Shown here one piece after another: positions 47,060 through 58,965 of a DNA stretch of 64,000 nt; positions within the stretch are counted from its first letter, which is position 1; every line of letters begins with the position of its first letter. This DNA comes from Populus alba (Eukaryota > Streptophyta > Magnoliopsida > Malpighiales > Salicaceae): positions 15,161,991 through 15,225,990 of the forward strand of contig NC_133302.1 of NCBI RefSeq assembly GCF_005239225.2. Direction: 5' to 3'. The position numbers and the translations under genes are program-made. The notes below the pieces were generated by a model, which had not been told where the DNA came from, searched no databases, and worked only from the letters and a program-made list of their open reading frames with translations.

Positions 47060-48255
47060 AATACAAGACTATTTTTTTATAATTGTTTTTTATTTTTATG
47101 AAAAAAATATTTAAACTATCCTTCCAGTATTTTAAATAAAAATTTTCATTAATTTTTTTACGCATTTAAACTACCCTTGAAATATGTTAAATGGAAATGT
47201 TAATTAATTAATTATATATATATATATATATGTATTATTTTTTATTAATAAAAAATTTAAACCACCCTTCAAGTATCATAAACAGAAATAATAATTATGT
47301 TTTTTATATATATTTTCTAAAAAAAAATTAAAGTAGAATTGAAATATCCAAATAATGGTTTTTATAAATATTTTCTATTTTTTATAAAATAATTTCAATT
47401 ATCCTTGAATAAATCTAAACAAAAATCCTAATTAATTTTTTTTATAAATGTTTTTATTTGTTATAAAAACAATATTTAAACTACCCTTGAAGTATCCTAA
47501 ACTGAAAATTAATTTTTTTATAATTTTTTTTATTTTTTATAGGAAAAACTTTTAACAAAAATGTTAATTAATGTTTTTTATAAATATTTTTTATTTTTAT
47601 AAAAACTATTTAAATTATACTTTAAGTATCCTAAACAGAAATCTTAATTATTTTTTTTTTATAATTCGTTTTATTTGTTATAAAAAAATACATTGAAACT
47701 ACTGTTAAAGTATCTTAAACCGAAATGTTAATTATTTTTTTTATAAATATTTTTTAGTTTTTATAAAAAAAAAAAACATTTAAACTACCCTTGAAGTATA
47801 TTAAAACAAATTCTAATTATTTTCTTTTATTTTTAAAAAAAATATTTAAACTGCCCTTGAAGTGTTTTAAACAAAAATGCTAATTAATTTTTTTCTTATA
47901 AATGTTTTCTATTAAAAAATATTAAAACTATCATTGAAATATCATAAATAATTTTTTTATCAATGTTTTCTACTTTTTATTAAAAAAAAAAACATTTAAA
48001 CTACCATTCAAGTATCCTAAACAAAAATTCTAATTATTTTTTTTATAATGTTTTTTTATTTTTTTTAAAAAATATTTAAACTAGACTTGAAGTATCCTAA
48101 ATAAGTTTTTTTTTTTAAAAAATTTTATTTTTTATAAAAACAATTTAAACTATCCTTGAAGGATTTTAAACAGAAATTCTGATTATTTTTTATATATAAA
48201 AAAAACATTTAAACTATTCTTAAAATATCTTAAACAGAAATTCTGATTATTTTTT
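47060..48255. repeat. AT-rich degenerate minisatellite, unit C
   Basis: Tandem units like those at 26900-28010, with a (TA)n run at about 47213-47232. It occupies the same place relative to kinase C as the other array does to kinase B. Confidence 0.8.
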
Positions 48256-49218
48256 TTAGATCACGGCAACGACTAGCCTCATCCTACTCCTCCAGTGCCG
48301 GCTCTATTTTAGATTTAATGTATTTGATGTATTTTTTATATTAATTTAATTTATATTTAATTTGATTTTATATTATTTTATTTATTTTTGTACTTTTATT
48401 CAATGTATTGTTTTAAAAAAATACATTGAATGGTATTATTGAAGCTTCAATCCTGCTCATCATGGTTGAATTGTAGCCTTCATCGATAGTCTGTCTCCTT
48501 GTATTGGGTGACGACAATTATCTGCAAGATTCCACAATGAAAGTTTCACCGACCAATAAATTGTTCTTTGGGTTTGAATTTTAATGAAATGATGGAAATT
48601 CATTTCATTAGAAAATTCAACATCAAGTTGGAAATTCATTGGTTGCTGCCTTCTTTAGATAAAAATAATTTATAATTTTTTTTAATTAACCTCTAGTATC
48701 TTAAATAAAAATTCTAATTATTTTTTTATAAATAGTTTTTATTTTTTATAAAAAAAAAAACATTTGAACTATTCTTGAAACATCCTAAACAGAAATTCTG
48801 ATTATTTTTTTCTTGGGTCCCGGTGATGACTAGCCTAGTCCTACTCCTCCAGTGCCGCCTCTATTTTAGATTTAATGTATTTGAATGTATTTTTATATTA
48901 ATTTAATTTATTTATTTTATATTTGGTTTGATTTTATATTATTTTATTTATTTTTCTACTATGTATTTTTTAAAAACAATACATTGAATGGTATTATTGA
49001 ATCTTCAATCCTGCTCATCATGGTTGAATGGTAGCCTTTATCGATAGTCTACGTCTTCAATTTAAAATCAAAATAATATTCTCAAACCCTTCATGAAAAG
49101 AAAAACAAATTCTAACGCATAAAACATAATTCGAAAGAAAAAAAGTTCGATGATAAAATTCATATTACAGAAAATTATTGTTCCAGTTGATACTCGAATA
49201 GAAGTAGATAGCTATACA
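48256..49218. other. 3' flank of receptor kinase C, internally duplicated
   Basis: The kinase 3' flank block (CATTGAATGGTATTATTGAA, TCATGGTTGAAT) occurs twice, at 48420-48520 and 48985-49055, with a short array piece (48690-48800) between. The segment 48285-48420 is repeated at 48840-48980. So this flank holds an internal tandem duplication of about 560 bp. No gene. Confidence 0.7.
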
Positions 49219-52200
49219 CTATGAGAAGAGATCTCCCAAACTTATTGTGCAAAATGCCTTAGGCAATGGAGGCCACTTAGTTGTAAGCTCGAGAGAAATT
49301 TTTTCCATTGTAGGCCGAGATTGGGGATTGGGATGCAAGCATGCAAGTGCAATTTTCATCATGTGGACAACGCCCTCTGCTGCTCCTTTTTTAGGAAGCG
49401 AGATGCGTTGGTCTAACACATCCTTCAATAGTGCATGTTGAGCAATCGGTGGCATCGATGATGACGACGAAGATCCTGGTGATAAGAGTGCTGAAATGAG
49501 ATCGCCTGGGTGCCTTCCTGTCATCACCTCCATTGTTACCACTCCGAAGCTATAGACATCGCATTTTTCAGTCACTTTCATTGTGTAAGCTAGCTCTGCC
49601 AAAAAAAAAAAAAATTGATTATACATGGTTTTTTTATCAAATAGTTGAAAGAAAAGACTTTATAATAAAAGCTAAAAAAACACTATATATTATCTTCACT
49701 ACTACACATTAGTAACTTAATGTTGAAATAAAGCTACGCACCTGGAGCAGTATATCCAAAAGTACCTGCAAATGAGGTCCAATTGGATGAGTCAGGCATC
49801 AACAGTCTAGCTGTGCCAAAGTCGGAGACGTGTGCTTCATATTCCAAGTCCAGAAGGATATTATTGCTGGTAATGTCTCGATGAATGATCGGAGGAGAGC
49901 AAGAATGGTGTAGATAGGATAAAGCTCCACCCACCCCTTTCACAACGTTCAGCCTTTTCGTCCAATCGAACTCAATTGCTTGTTCCTCACTGGTTATAAT
50001 CTTTCTCAAGCTTCCTCTTTCAATGAACTCGTAAACCAAAAAAGAATGCTTTGCATGTGAGCAAAATCCATACATTTTCACAATATTTCGATGTCGAATA
50101 TTTGCCAACACGCAAACTTCCCTTTCAAAAGCTTTAAAATCGGACAACTTTTCTGTTTGTGACCGGTGAAGTTTCTTCACAGCAACCACCTGTTCTGTTG
50201 GCATCGCTGCTTTATAAACAGTTCCATATCCTCCTTCGCCAATGCAGTAGTTGGAGTTGAATTCCTCTGTAGCTTCAACGATATTCTCATACAACTTCTT
50301 CCCATCATGGCCCAATATCGTGAATATGTTTCGATCTTGTTCATTTTCTGGCTCAACGTTTCTCTTCCTAGTTTTTTTGCAGAGAATGAATAAAGCTCCA
50401 ATCACAACAAACACTAAAAGCAAGCTTCCTAAAAGAGGGAGTACAATCAAAATCACAAGCTTGTTGCTCTTTCTCTTAACAGTTTTGCTGCTTTTTGGAA
50501 GATTGCACGGCTTTAGACCACTAGCGTTGCCACATATACCCATATTATCCCTTAATGCCTCAAATGAAGCGTTGTGGAAGGCTTTGATATCGGGAATGGG
50601 GCCTTGTAGCTTATTGGATGATATATCCACAGTTGTTAAGCTTAACATGTCTTCGAAAGTGCTCGGAATTCTTCCAGAAAGCATGTTGTGAGAGACATTC
50701 AGAGTTTCCAACCTTTGCAGTTGCCCAAGTTGCCGTGGGATCTCTCGAGTCAGGAAATTGAAGCTAAGATCAAGATCTCGAAGAGAAAGTAGAAAGCCTA
50801 TCTCACCTGGAATGCTTTCTCTGAATTTATTACCGCTGAGGTTCAGCAACAATAAATTCGAGCATTCCCCAAGTTGTTTCGGAATCAATCCACTCAGATT
50901 ATTAGATGCTAAATTCAGGAATTGAAGATTAGAAAGCATCTTAATATCTAAGGGAATGGCACCTAAAAGATGGTTGTTGTTAAGGAGAAGCTTGTACAAC
51001 AACTTCAAAACCCCTAAATCGTTTGGGATGGCTCCTTTTAACTGATTTGATGACAGATCAATCAATTGTAATTGAGTAGCCTTCCCAAGCTCTGGTGGTA
51101 TCTCACCAGAAACATTATTGTTTGAGATTTTAAGGCTTGTCATGTTACGACAATCTCCCCATTTTGAAGAAAGCTCGCCATAAAAATTATTGTAACTCAA
51201 ATCAATATAATCCAGATGTGGATAGACACCAAAAACCTCAGAAATATTTCCTGTTAATTGATTCCAATCAAGTCTTACTCGGTATAAACCAGTACAGTTT
51301 TTCAAACTTTTCGGGATTGAACCTGAGAAGTAGTTGTAGGAAGCAGTAAAGATTTTCAATACTCCTCCAAGGCATAAATCTAATGGCAAATGACCCGTGA
51401 ATTCGTTGATAGCCAAAGACAAATACTTAAAATGGGTGAGATTGTTCATCTCTGAGGGCAATGGACCGTGGAATTTGTTCTCAAATAATGCCAAGTCCAC
51501 AAGGGATTTAAGTTGTCCTATTTCTGAAGGAACACATCCAGATAAATTATTTTGATTTAGATAAAGTGCATTGAGCATTGTCATGTTACCAATAGAAGAA
51601 GGGATGGGACCAGAGAGTTGGTTCATCGGAAGACCAAGTATAGATAAATTTCTTAATTTTCCAATGGAATAAGGGATTTTACCGGTTAAAACATTACTTG
51701 ACAAGTCAAGTTCATTGAGAGACTCTAGCAATCCAATTTCCTGAGGAATGGAACCAGAGAGTTTGTTACCCCAAAGATAGAGTATGGATAGGCTTGTCAA
51801 GTTTCCAACAGAGAAGGGGATCAAACCAGTGAGATTATTTTGTTGTAGTGATACTTCAGTGAGCATGGTCAAGTTCCCAATAGAAGAAGGAATGGAACCA
51901 GAGAGTTTGTTACCCCAAAGATAGAGAATGGATAGGCTTGTCAAGTTTCCAATAGAAGAAGGGATGGGACCAAAGAGTTGGTTGATAGAAAGACCAAGGT
52001 AAGATAAATTTCTTAATTTTCTAATTTCATGTGGGATAGTTCCAGAAAGAGAATTGTTCGCAAGGTCAAGAAACAAAAGATTGGGGAAGGATGAGAAGTT
52101 TAAACCATAAAGCGTACCTCTCAAACCAAAACTTTCAAGTGTCAAATCGGTGACGCTTCCAGAATTGTCACAGGTGATTCCAATCCAGTTAATGCAAGGG

Positions 52201-52448
52201 CTGATGCCGACCCAAGAGGAAAGGAGAGATTGGCTTTGGTTGTCAAGACTAGCTTTCCAATGGAGAAGAGCCTCAGCTTCTGTATTATTATTACGAAATA
52301 GTGAAGTTGGGGAGGAAGTGTGTTCAGCTAAAGCAAAGAAGGAAGAAGAGCTGAATATGTGAAGGAGCAAAAACAGGATGTGGAGAAAGAAGGAGAAGAA
52401 TGGTTTGTTTAGTAAGGACGCCGTCATGGTGTGTTTTTCAAGAGACAT
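49219..52448 (-). CDS. MIK2-like: LRR receptor-like Ser/Thr kinase, MIK2 clade, intact (copy C)
   Basis: Exon 1 is 49742-52448, the intron 49596-49741 (GT-AG, joining within the APE glutamate codon) and exon 2 49219-49595, giving 1027 residues. Signal peptide about 1-42; LRR cap with [15 protein letters not shown] (79-93); about 20 leucine-rich repeats (100-620); membrane span about 664-690; kinase about 730-1010 with IGEGGYGTV (736-744), VAVKK (K758), HRD (856-858), DFG (876-878) and APE (901-903). All catalytic residues are present. Arabidopsis MIK2 acts at the plasma membrane in immune and peptide perception; the ligand here is unknown. A second ATG at codon 8 would also give a signal peptide. 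It is the only copy here with an unbroken frame. Confidence 0.95.
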
Positions 52449-52498
52449 AGGATATGGTTTGCTATGGTACTAGATTAGGCTCTTCCATGGAGAGGTAT

Positions 52499-52506
52499 TA
52501 TTTATA
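52499..52506 (-). promoter_or_regulatory. TATA box of receptor kinase C
   Basis: TATAAATA on the minus strand, about 50 nt upstream of the ATG at 52448, in the same context as copy A. Confidence 0.65.
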
Positions 52507-53854
52507 GGTAGGAAAACATGATATATTGGAATTGTTTTTAATATCATTGATTATTACATCTCTTCTCTAATTAAGTTGAAATTAACTACTTAGATACATA
52601 CTATTTTAATTGTATTTTTTTATACAAAATATTTTATCCTCTATAATGAAAGGTCATTTCCAATAAATAAAAAAAAAACTAGTTTTTTGTCTAGCAATTT
52701 GATCACTAATTGAATGAAGATATTGTAATTGACGTGAGACACATGTCATTTCCAGTTCACCAATAATTTCCATATTTTCCACTGAAAAGAAATTGAGAAG
52801 ACTACAACGGGATCAGTACCAGTAACAACCGCGGGAACAGAGAAATGAAGTTCCTATCAATCCATTTTTCTTAAGTTCCTTTCAATCCACGGAACAGATT
52901 ATAATTTTATTTTTATAAAAAAAACATTTAAATTATTTTATCATACAGTATGTTAAAAAAAATACTAATTATATTTTTTATTTTTTATAAAAACATATTT
53001 AAATTACATTTGAAGTATTCTAAATATGTTTTTTTATAAATGTTTTCTATTTTTTATAAAAAAGTTTAAACTATCCTGAATAATTCTAAACATAAATTCT
53101 AATTAATTTTTTTTATACTTTTGTTTTATTTGTTATAAAAAAAATATTTTAACTACCTTGAAGTATTCTAAACAGAAATGTTAATTAATGTTTTTTTATA
53201 TATAAAATAAACATTTAAACTACATTCGAAATATCCTAAATAATTTTTTTATAATATTTTTCTATTTTTTATATAAACAAATTAAATTATCCTTGAAGTT
53301 TTCTAAACATAAATTCTAATTAATAATTTTTATAATTTTTTTTTATTTGTTATAAAAAAAATATTTAAACTACTCTTCAAGTACCCTAAACCTAAATACT
53401 AATTAATGTTTTTTTTAATATTTTTCATATAAAAAATTAAATTATCCTTAAAGTATCCTAAATAAAAATACTAATTAATTTTTTATCACACTTATGATAC
53501 TTTACCTCGATGTGAACACATTTTCTTCCCCTTTTCATTTTTATATCTAATTTTTTAATTTATAGCACTCTAGAGTAATAACATAACTTTAACTATATTT
53601 ATGTGTTATTGGTTTGCTTTGTTATATTTGTTATATTATTATCAGACCTAATAAATTAATCAAAATCAAGATATCACGTGTTAGGATTTGTTTTGAAATA
53701 TATAGTTGATTATTTTCACTTAAAAATTTATTAAAATAATAATTTTTGAGTTTTTAAAAATTAGTTTTGATATTAAAGTATTAAAAAGATATTAATTTAA
53801 AAAAAAATTAATTTGCAAAAAAAAATATTATGGCAGAGGATTCTGGACTCTCAC
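52507..53854. other. upstream flank of receptor kinase C
   Basis: No gene. It holds the kinase-proximal block (52515-52590), the empty site of the L1 found in unit B (about 52752-52770), an AT-rich minisatellite array (52905-53480) and a block at 53510-53680 shared with 16125-16280. Confidence 0.65.
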
Positions 53855-54545
53855 ATACACTTTTCCATTATCTTTTCAGTGGAAAATATGGAAAGGGAGA
53901 AGAAATTATTGATGAACTGGAAATTACAAGATACACCCACAAGTGTTTCTCACGTCAATTACAGTATCTTCCATTGAATATATTGAATTAGTGATCAAAT
54001 TGCTAGAGAAAAAAAAAAAAACACCCACAAGTGTCACATCAATTACAATATTTTCCATTGAAACCTCATTCTCATGCCATCTCTCATTCGTGAAATGTCC
54101 ATATCATATGTAGACCACGATAGCAGCAAGACCCACTCTACCAACCTATGAATTTCCAACTTGATGTTTTTCATTTGTTGATTCTACATTCCGTCTAAAA
54201 AAGTCACAGACAGTCAAATTGGAGCACATGGGCCCTCTCTATATATACTTTCTTTCCTTCAAATTTAGTATTAATGGATATACTGTTATCGTGTTCTTTG
54301 GGTTTGAATTTTCTACTGGAAATTCATTTCATTAGAAAATTCAACATCAAGTTGGAAATTCATTGGTTGGTAGAGTGGGTCTTGCATATGATATGGACAT
54401 TTCACGGAAGAGAGATGGCATGAGAATGAGGTTTCTTTTCCTAGCAATTTGATCACTAATTCAATATATTCAATGGAAGATAATTTGTTCTCCGTTTCCA
54501 TATTTTCCACTGAAAAGACAACGGAAAAGTGTATGTGAGAGACTC
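53855..54545. repeat. long imperfect inverted repeat upstream of receptor kinase C
   Basis: The left arm (about 53855-54175) is the reverse complement of the right arm (about 54335-54545). Shared segments include CACATACACTTTTCC with GGAAAAGTGTATGTG, TTGATCACTAATTCAAT, CATGAGAATGAGG and TAGAGTGGGTCTTGC. Spacer is about 160 bp. The left arm has extra segments (about 15 bp near 54115-54130 and one longer), so pairing would be interrupted. The right arm is in the orientation used elsewhere in the duplicon, so the left arm is the inverted copy. Confidence 0.8.
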
Positions 54546-54660
54546 GCCAAATTTCCATAATGGAGGACCAACTTTGACGAAGAGACTGAGAAGACTATGG
54601 ATCAGTACCCGTAACAACCACGGAACAAGTCAAACAAGTATGGTCTGTAATACAAGTAGT
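54546..54660. other. duplicon module before the hAT element
   Basis: This continues the module with GAAGACTATGGATCAGTACC seen at 6115-6140 and 12048-12068. It ends with CAAGTAGT, the hAT target site. Confidence 0.6.
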
Positions 54661-55617
54661 CAGTGGCGGAGCTAGGATTTTTTAAATGAGGGGGCAAATT
54701 ACTAATAAATATTTGATATTATATGTTATACATACATGTGTTATATATAGAAATTAATTTGAAATATATATATCAACTCAAGTTAAGCAAAATTAATTTA
54801 AGAATACTTTTAAAATAAAAAAACTTACATTATAATTATTCTCTTCGAGATTTAATATTTTAAAACTGTTTCATAATAATTTTATTTTTAATCTCATGAA
54901 AAATATCTTTCTCAATATATATAATAAATTTTCATTTATTTATTCTAAATTTTCCAAGGATTGAGAAAGTTTTTGCAGTAATTTTATGCTGACATATAGT
55001 ACATAACATCTAAAAGCATAGCTTAAAAGGATTGTCACAAATTAATGTTGTTCTTGCTAGCTTGTTGTTTTGTACAAGTGGATTAAATAAAAATATTAAA
55101 TATATATTTTTTAATTTATTTATTATGTCCTTAATTTTTTTAGTTCCTGTATTTCATTTTTAATCATTAATAAATTTATTATTATCATTTTTCATATAAA
55201 ATTCATAATAAATACTTACCAGTTCATCAAAATTCATTTCATTTCATATCTATTAGCATATAATATTATCCATACACATATTAATTCAACAAACCCATAA
55301 ATTATTATAAACCCTAACATTTTCAAATAAAACTAAAATTATATAATAAAACAAATAAAAAAGTATGGATATTAATTTATCTACTATTAATTTATATAAA
55401 TTATTTAAAAAAGTAACATAGCTTTACACCATAAAATAATTAAAGTGGAATCAATAATAGCATTGATGAATCGGACTATCAAATAGAGGACCAAAGACAT
55501 TCATTTTTGTGCTTTTACCTCACCATCAAATGCTTTTCTTGCTGTGGAGGGTTTCTAATTAATTGGGAGGGGGAGGGGGCAATTGCCCCCTCTTGCCCCT
55601 ACGTGGCTCTGCCACTG
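54661..55617. mobile_element. non-autonomous hAT element (957 bp)
   Basis: Terminal inverted repeats CAGTGGCGGAGCTA and, reverse-complemented from the right end, CAGTGGCAGAGCCA (two mismatches in 14), are flanked by a perfect 8-bp target duplication CAAGTAGT (54653-54660 and 55618-55625). The 8-bp duplication and CAGTG-type ends fit the hAT superfamily. Near each end lie GGGGGCAA/TTGCCCCC segments. The interior is AT-rich with no transposase frame. Confidence 0.92.
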
Positions 55618-55625
55618 CAAGTAGT

Positions 55626-56089
55626 ATTAATTGATGGGATTCTGAATTTATTTTTTTAAAATATTAATTTGAATTTTATAAATTTTAAAGTCATTGAAGA
55701 CTTACATGATTGTTAATTTCAAAGCCCGTAAGATTAGTCGAGATACATATAAATTTATCCGGACATCCAAGTTAATAATAATGTAAAAAATATATGGTCC
55801 TTCAACGAGGCTGGTTAAGTTCTTATAAATCCATTTTTCCGAAGTTCTGTTGGATCTTGTACAGACTAAGATTGTTGTTAAAAGTAGTTCCATGAGGGAA
55901 AGCTGGAGTTGATGTGAATATCTTTTCTACTGCAATGGTAATATTAAATTATTCTAAACAAAAATGCTAATTAATTTTTATAAACACATTTTTTTAAAGT
56001 ATCTTGAAAGTTTTTTCTAGCAATTTGATCACTAATTCAATATATTCAATGGAAGATATTGTAATTGACGTGAGACACTTGTGGGTGTC
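55626..56089. other. duplicon spacer
   Basis: No gene. It contains the same module as 3066-3289 (55680-55930), including an intact CTAAGATTGTTGTTAAAAG site comparable to the LARD target, and a piece of the CTAGCAATTTGATCAC module (56015-56080). Confidence 0.6.
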
Positions 56090-56440
56090 TAATATCTGTC
56101 ATTGGAGACTAAGGAGAAGAGGACCTAGCTTTCCTTAGCTTTGTCTTCGATAACTACGCAGCGAGTATACATAATGGCAAAATGAGCTGATCTACAACGA
56201 ATTCCTCGTTAAATCACTCTCTGTAACTGACAGAGGGCTAAAAAATGGCATTCTTCATATATAAAAAATCATACACGACTATGCAAGCTCTGGTTAGACA
56301 ATCTATGACGGACCGGGGAGACGCTCTCCCCTTTGGAGATGAAACAACAGCTGCCTGTTGGAAGTGATGACATAGCCAGAAGATTGCTTAACTGCAATTC
56401 CATTCTGAGGTTTGGTGTTCAAAGAAAAGAATCATTATCA
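56090..56440 (-). pseudogene. SHPRH: SHPRH 3' untranslated block (copy II)
   Basis: A close duplicate of 16555-16920. Similarity stops at TTATCACACGG, where copy I enters the terminal coding exon, so the last exon is missing in this copy. Confidence 0.6.
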
Positions 56441-57232
56441 CACGGGTGGACCGGTTATCACTTAAACCACGGAGACGAGTGCAGCACATACTTGATACTG
56501 CACAGAAAGAAGCAGGGCCCTCTAACCCTATTTTCTCACCGATTCATCATCTTCTGGAACGGTGAAAATCTTATCAGGTAGTTTTGGAATCATTTTTTAT
56601 TTTTATGGGTATCCATTAATTTTTAACAAATTTATTTTCTTCTCTTTTATGTCTTTATTGGAATTTGATAGCTTGTAGGGTTTATCACATCACCCCCATG
56701 ATTTCTTCATTTTAATCAAATCAATTTTCTCAACAGAGAGAAGAACAATGGCAGCAGGGACAAGAGAATGTTAAGCACCTTGAGGAGTGCTCGGTTGCCA
56801 AGTTAGTTTCATCTTCATTTTTACTTTCGATTTGTAAAATCTTCTTTATCGTTGATTTGATGAAATTGAAGACTTGAAAAGATTTTGATTTTCTGGGCTG
56901 ATCGCTTTGGTTTCAGTTAGTTGAAAGTTTCCCTTAAGTTAGTGAGGTATACTCTCATGTGACTGCTGCTAGTCAGAGGAGTTTGCGAATGTGCATTTCC
57001 TTTTGATTTAGGCACAGTTTGATCTTTATTAGAAGGGAGAAAACTGAAGATCGGACATTTGTTTGTCACACTGCTATCCTAACCATATCTAGTATTGTAC
57101 TCATGAACAGTTTTGTGTCTTGTTTCTGATTTGGTCTTGGTCTTTGACTTCGATTGAGAACACCAAGTTTCATTCTAGAAGGCCATGTCCCTCAAACAAC
57201 ACTTACACTAGAAAAATATTTATGCAAATAAT
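56441..57232 (+). promoter_or_regulatory. probable promoter and 5' untranslated region of the 57233 gene
   Basis: This sequence is not repeated elsewhere in the window. It carries possible untranslated exons, with a GTAGTT donor after 56577 and an AG at 56736 before GAGAAGAACAATGGCAGC. The ATG at 56748 opens a frame of eight codons ending at 56772-56774 and could be an upstream reading frame. Exon structure here is inferred. Confidence 0.4.
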
Positions 57233-57552
57233 ATGGGCGCGTAAGTTTTCTTCTCCTTCTTTATTCATTTACCTGTTGTTCAGAACAAAACTATGATGAT
57301 AACTACTGAATGATCTATATCTGCAGCGCACTAGGTACATGGGTTTTCTCAGTTGCAGGAGCTTTGCTTGCGATGATAAAACGAAAATCATTTGGACCCC
57401 TTGTGTTCTTTGGTACAACAGGTACAATGCTTGATATTATAATGGGGATTAGTCAATGTGAAAGAGAACACGCAGAACGCAAGGCAAAGCTACTAGAAGC
57501 CCAGAATTCTGCTGGGGATGCATCATTTACAGTAACAGAATCTGAGTCATGA
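57233..57552 (+). CDS. small two-exon membrane protein, unknown function
   Basis: The short first coding exon, ATGGGCGC (57233-57240), is followed by a GTAAGT donor. The second exon runs from 57327, after CTGCAG, to the TGA at 57550-57552. Together they give 77 residues starting MGAALGTWVFSVAG, with hydrophobic segments at about 4-19 and 27-45, a charged CEREHAERKAKLLEAQ helix and an acidic Ser/Thr tail. Both splice sites are canonical and the frame is clean, unlike its neighbours. I do not recognise the family. Its place next to SHPRH remnants suggests a neighbour of the ancestral SHPRH gene. An uninterrupted frame starting upstream at 57310 would need no splicing but has no ATG context as good. 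Confidence 0.7.
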
Positions 57553-58155
57553 TCTCGAGCTCACACAGTCGTGTACCTCATGGTTCAACTTGCTTGCCAT
57601 CAGAACCTAATGCTCACACAGATGGTGGATTGGCTTCTCCTTTTTGTTACTTTGTGGTGATTCTGTATTCTGCTTCTTACAGTCCTGTTTTTAACTTTAA
57701 AATAGTTGATGATGATGTAACTTCATATTTTGATCAGCCAAGAAGACTTCATCTTTTATAAAAAGAAGGTTTTTCAAGAAGCCTTTTCATTGCTCTAAAA
57801 AGGAATTCATTGGTTTCTTTGTTTATTAGAGTGGTTTGTGAAGTTGAAACCTTTCGAAGTCATTTGGGCACATCTGACTCATTGTTGTCATTGTCACAAG
57901 TTGATTAGTGATTTTACAAGTTAATATGTATGTAACAGTTTTGTAACAGAAAAAACGACTATAATTGCCATAACGGTTTTAACTGTCTTTTTAACCGATT
58001 TAACAGAATTTCTTCCATTTCTTCATCCTTCTTGCTACAGTCTGCGTAGTCTTCTTCTAAGACTTCAATCACAAGTATCCAGTAAGTTTAATAATTCTTA
58101 AGTTACTGCCCCTCCCTGCATGTGCTGTGCCCCAAGGATTATAAAGGAAACTTAC
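57553..58155. other. 3' region of the small gene and SHPRH intron
   Basis: No further gene is supported. The first part is probably the 3' untranslated region of the 57233 gene. From about 58090 (TTACTGCCCCTCCCTGCATG) it matches 34250-34310. About 280 bp present at 34310-34588 are missing here. Confidence 0.5.
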
Positions 58156-58356
58156 CATCACTGTTTCTCAAGTCTTTCTTTTCTTCGATTCTTCATTAAA
58201 ATCACTAGATGACAGTAAATTTTTCTTTTGGCGGTCTAAATTCCAGTAGTAACGATTTCTCTCTGATTTCCTTTTTTGCAGATTCACTGCCTCTTCAGCA
58301 GATGTAATAATGCCTCCATGTAATTTGTTAAGACGAAATAACCTTGCCTCATATTC
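58156..58356 (-). pseudogene. SHPRH: SHPRH-like exon (EYEARLFRLNKLHGG), copy II
   Basis: The exon begins EYEARLFRLNKLHGGIITSA after a TTTGTCAG acceptor and ends at a GTAAGT donor. It is the better-preserved paralog of 34598-34781. It has one in-frame TGA at 58168-58170 where the other copy reads GGA, so it cannot encode a complete protein. Confidence 0.85.
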
Positions 58357-58762
58357 CTGACAAATTAACAAATATAAAAATGTGATCAAAGTGAATCCCC
58401 TCTCCCCCTTCTTCAACGTACTAAATAGTCAAACATCTAAGTAAACAGGCAGTTGACTAACATACCTGAAATGAAGCATTGAAGAAAGTTCAAATCTTTA
58501 AAACTTCAATAGACTATTAAAAAAACGAATTCAATCTAGCAATACCATAGCAGACGTCGATGCAAAATACCGTTTGTAAGACATGTTTAACAACTAAACT
58601 TCAACCACAACTGCAAGCTACAGATAAAAATTTTGTAGAAAGATATAATATAAGCTGTAAAACATTTGTGCAAATTCACCCCATTCTAAAACACAAGCAG
58701 CAAAAATTGAGAAAAAATAAAGGTCACTTTATCAAAAAACAACAACTACAGAGTTTGTAAGA

Positions 58763-58965
58763 ACCTCTTCTGGAATCTCAGGATGTGCCTATCGCCTTCA
58801 TGCCTATCAGAGTCATGCGAGAGGTCCTCTTTAAGCACATCATATGTTGTCAATACAATGTCAGCGTTGACAAGTTGACCAATATCTACTACAAATGTAT
58901 TTGGAAGAGATGTATCTCGCACGCCTTCATGCACATAAGTTTTTAAGGAACCTGGACGTGTATGC
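58763..58965 (-). pseudogene. SHPRH: SHPRH-like SNF2 N-terminal lobe exon, copy II
   Basis: The frame reads HTRPGSLKTYVHEGVRDTSL and VNADIVLTTYDVLKEDLSHD. The ADIVLTTYDVL segment is the SNF2 helicase motif Ib/II approach seen in SHPRH. Acceptor TTTTTAG is intact; the donor reads GTTCTT and is weak. The exon is open, but the exons that should follow it before EYEAR (58356) are missing: the two lie only about 400 bp apart. Confidence 0.85.

Noticed and set aside
56333..56581. 82-codon plus-strand frame starting MEMKQQLPVG
   Set aside because: Its first half is the antisense of the duplicated SHPRH 3' block, and the frame does not continue into the exons of the 57233 gene.
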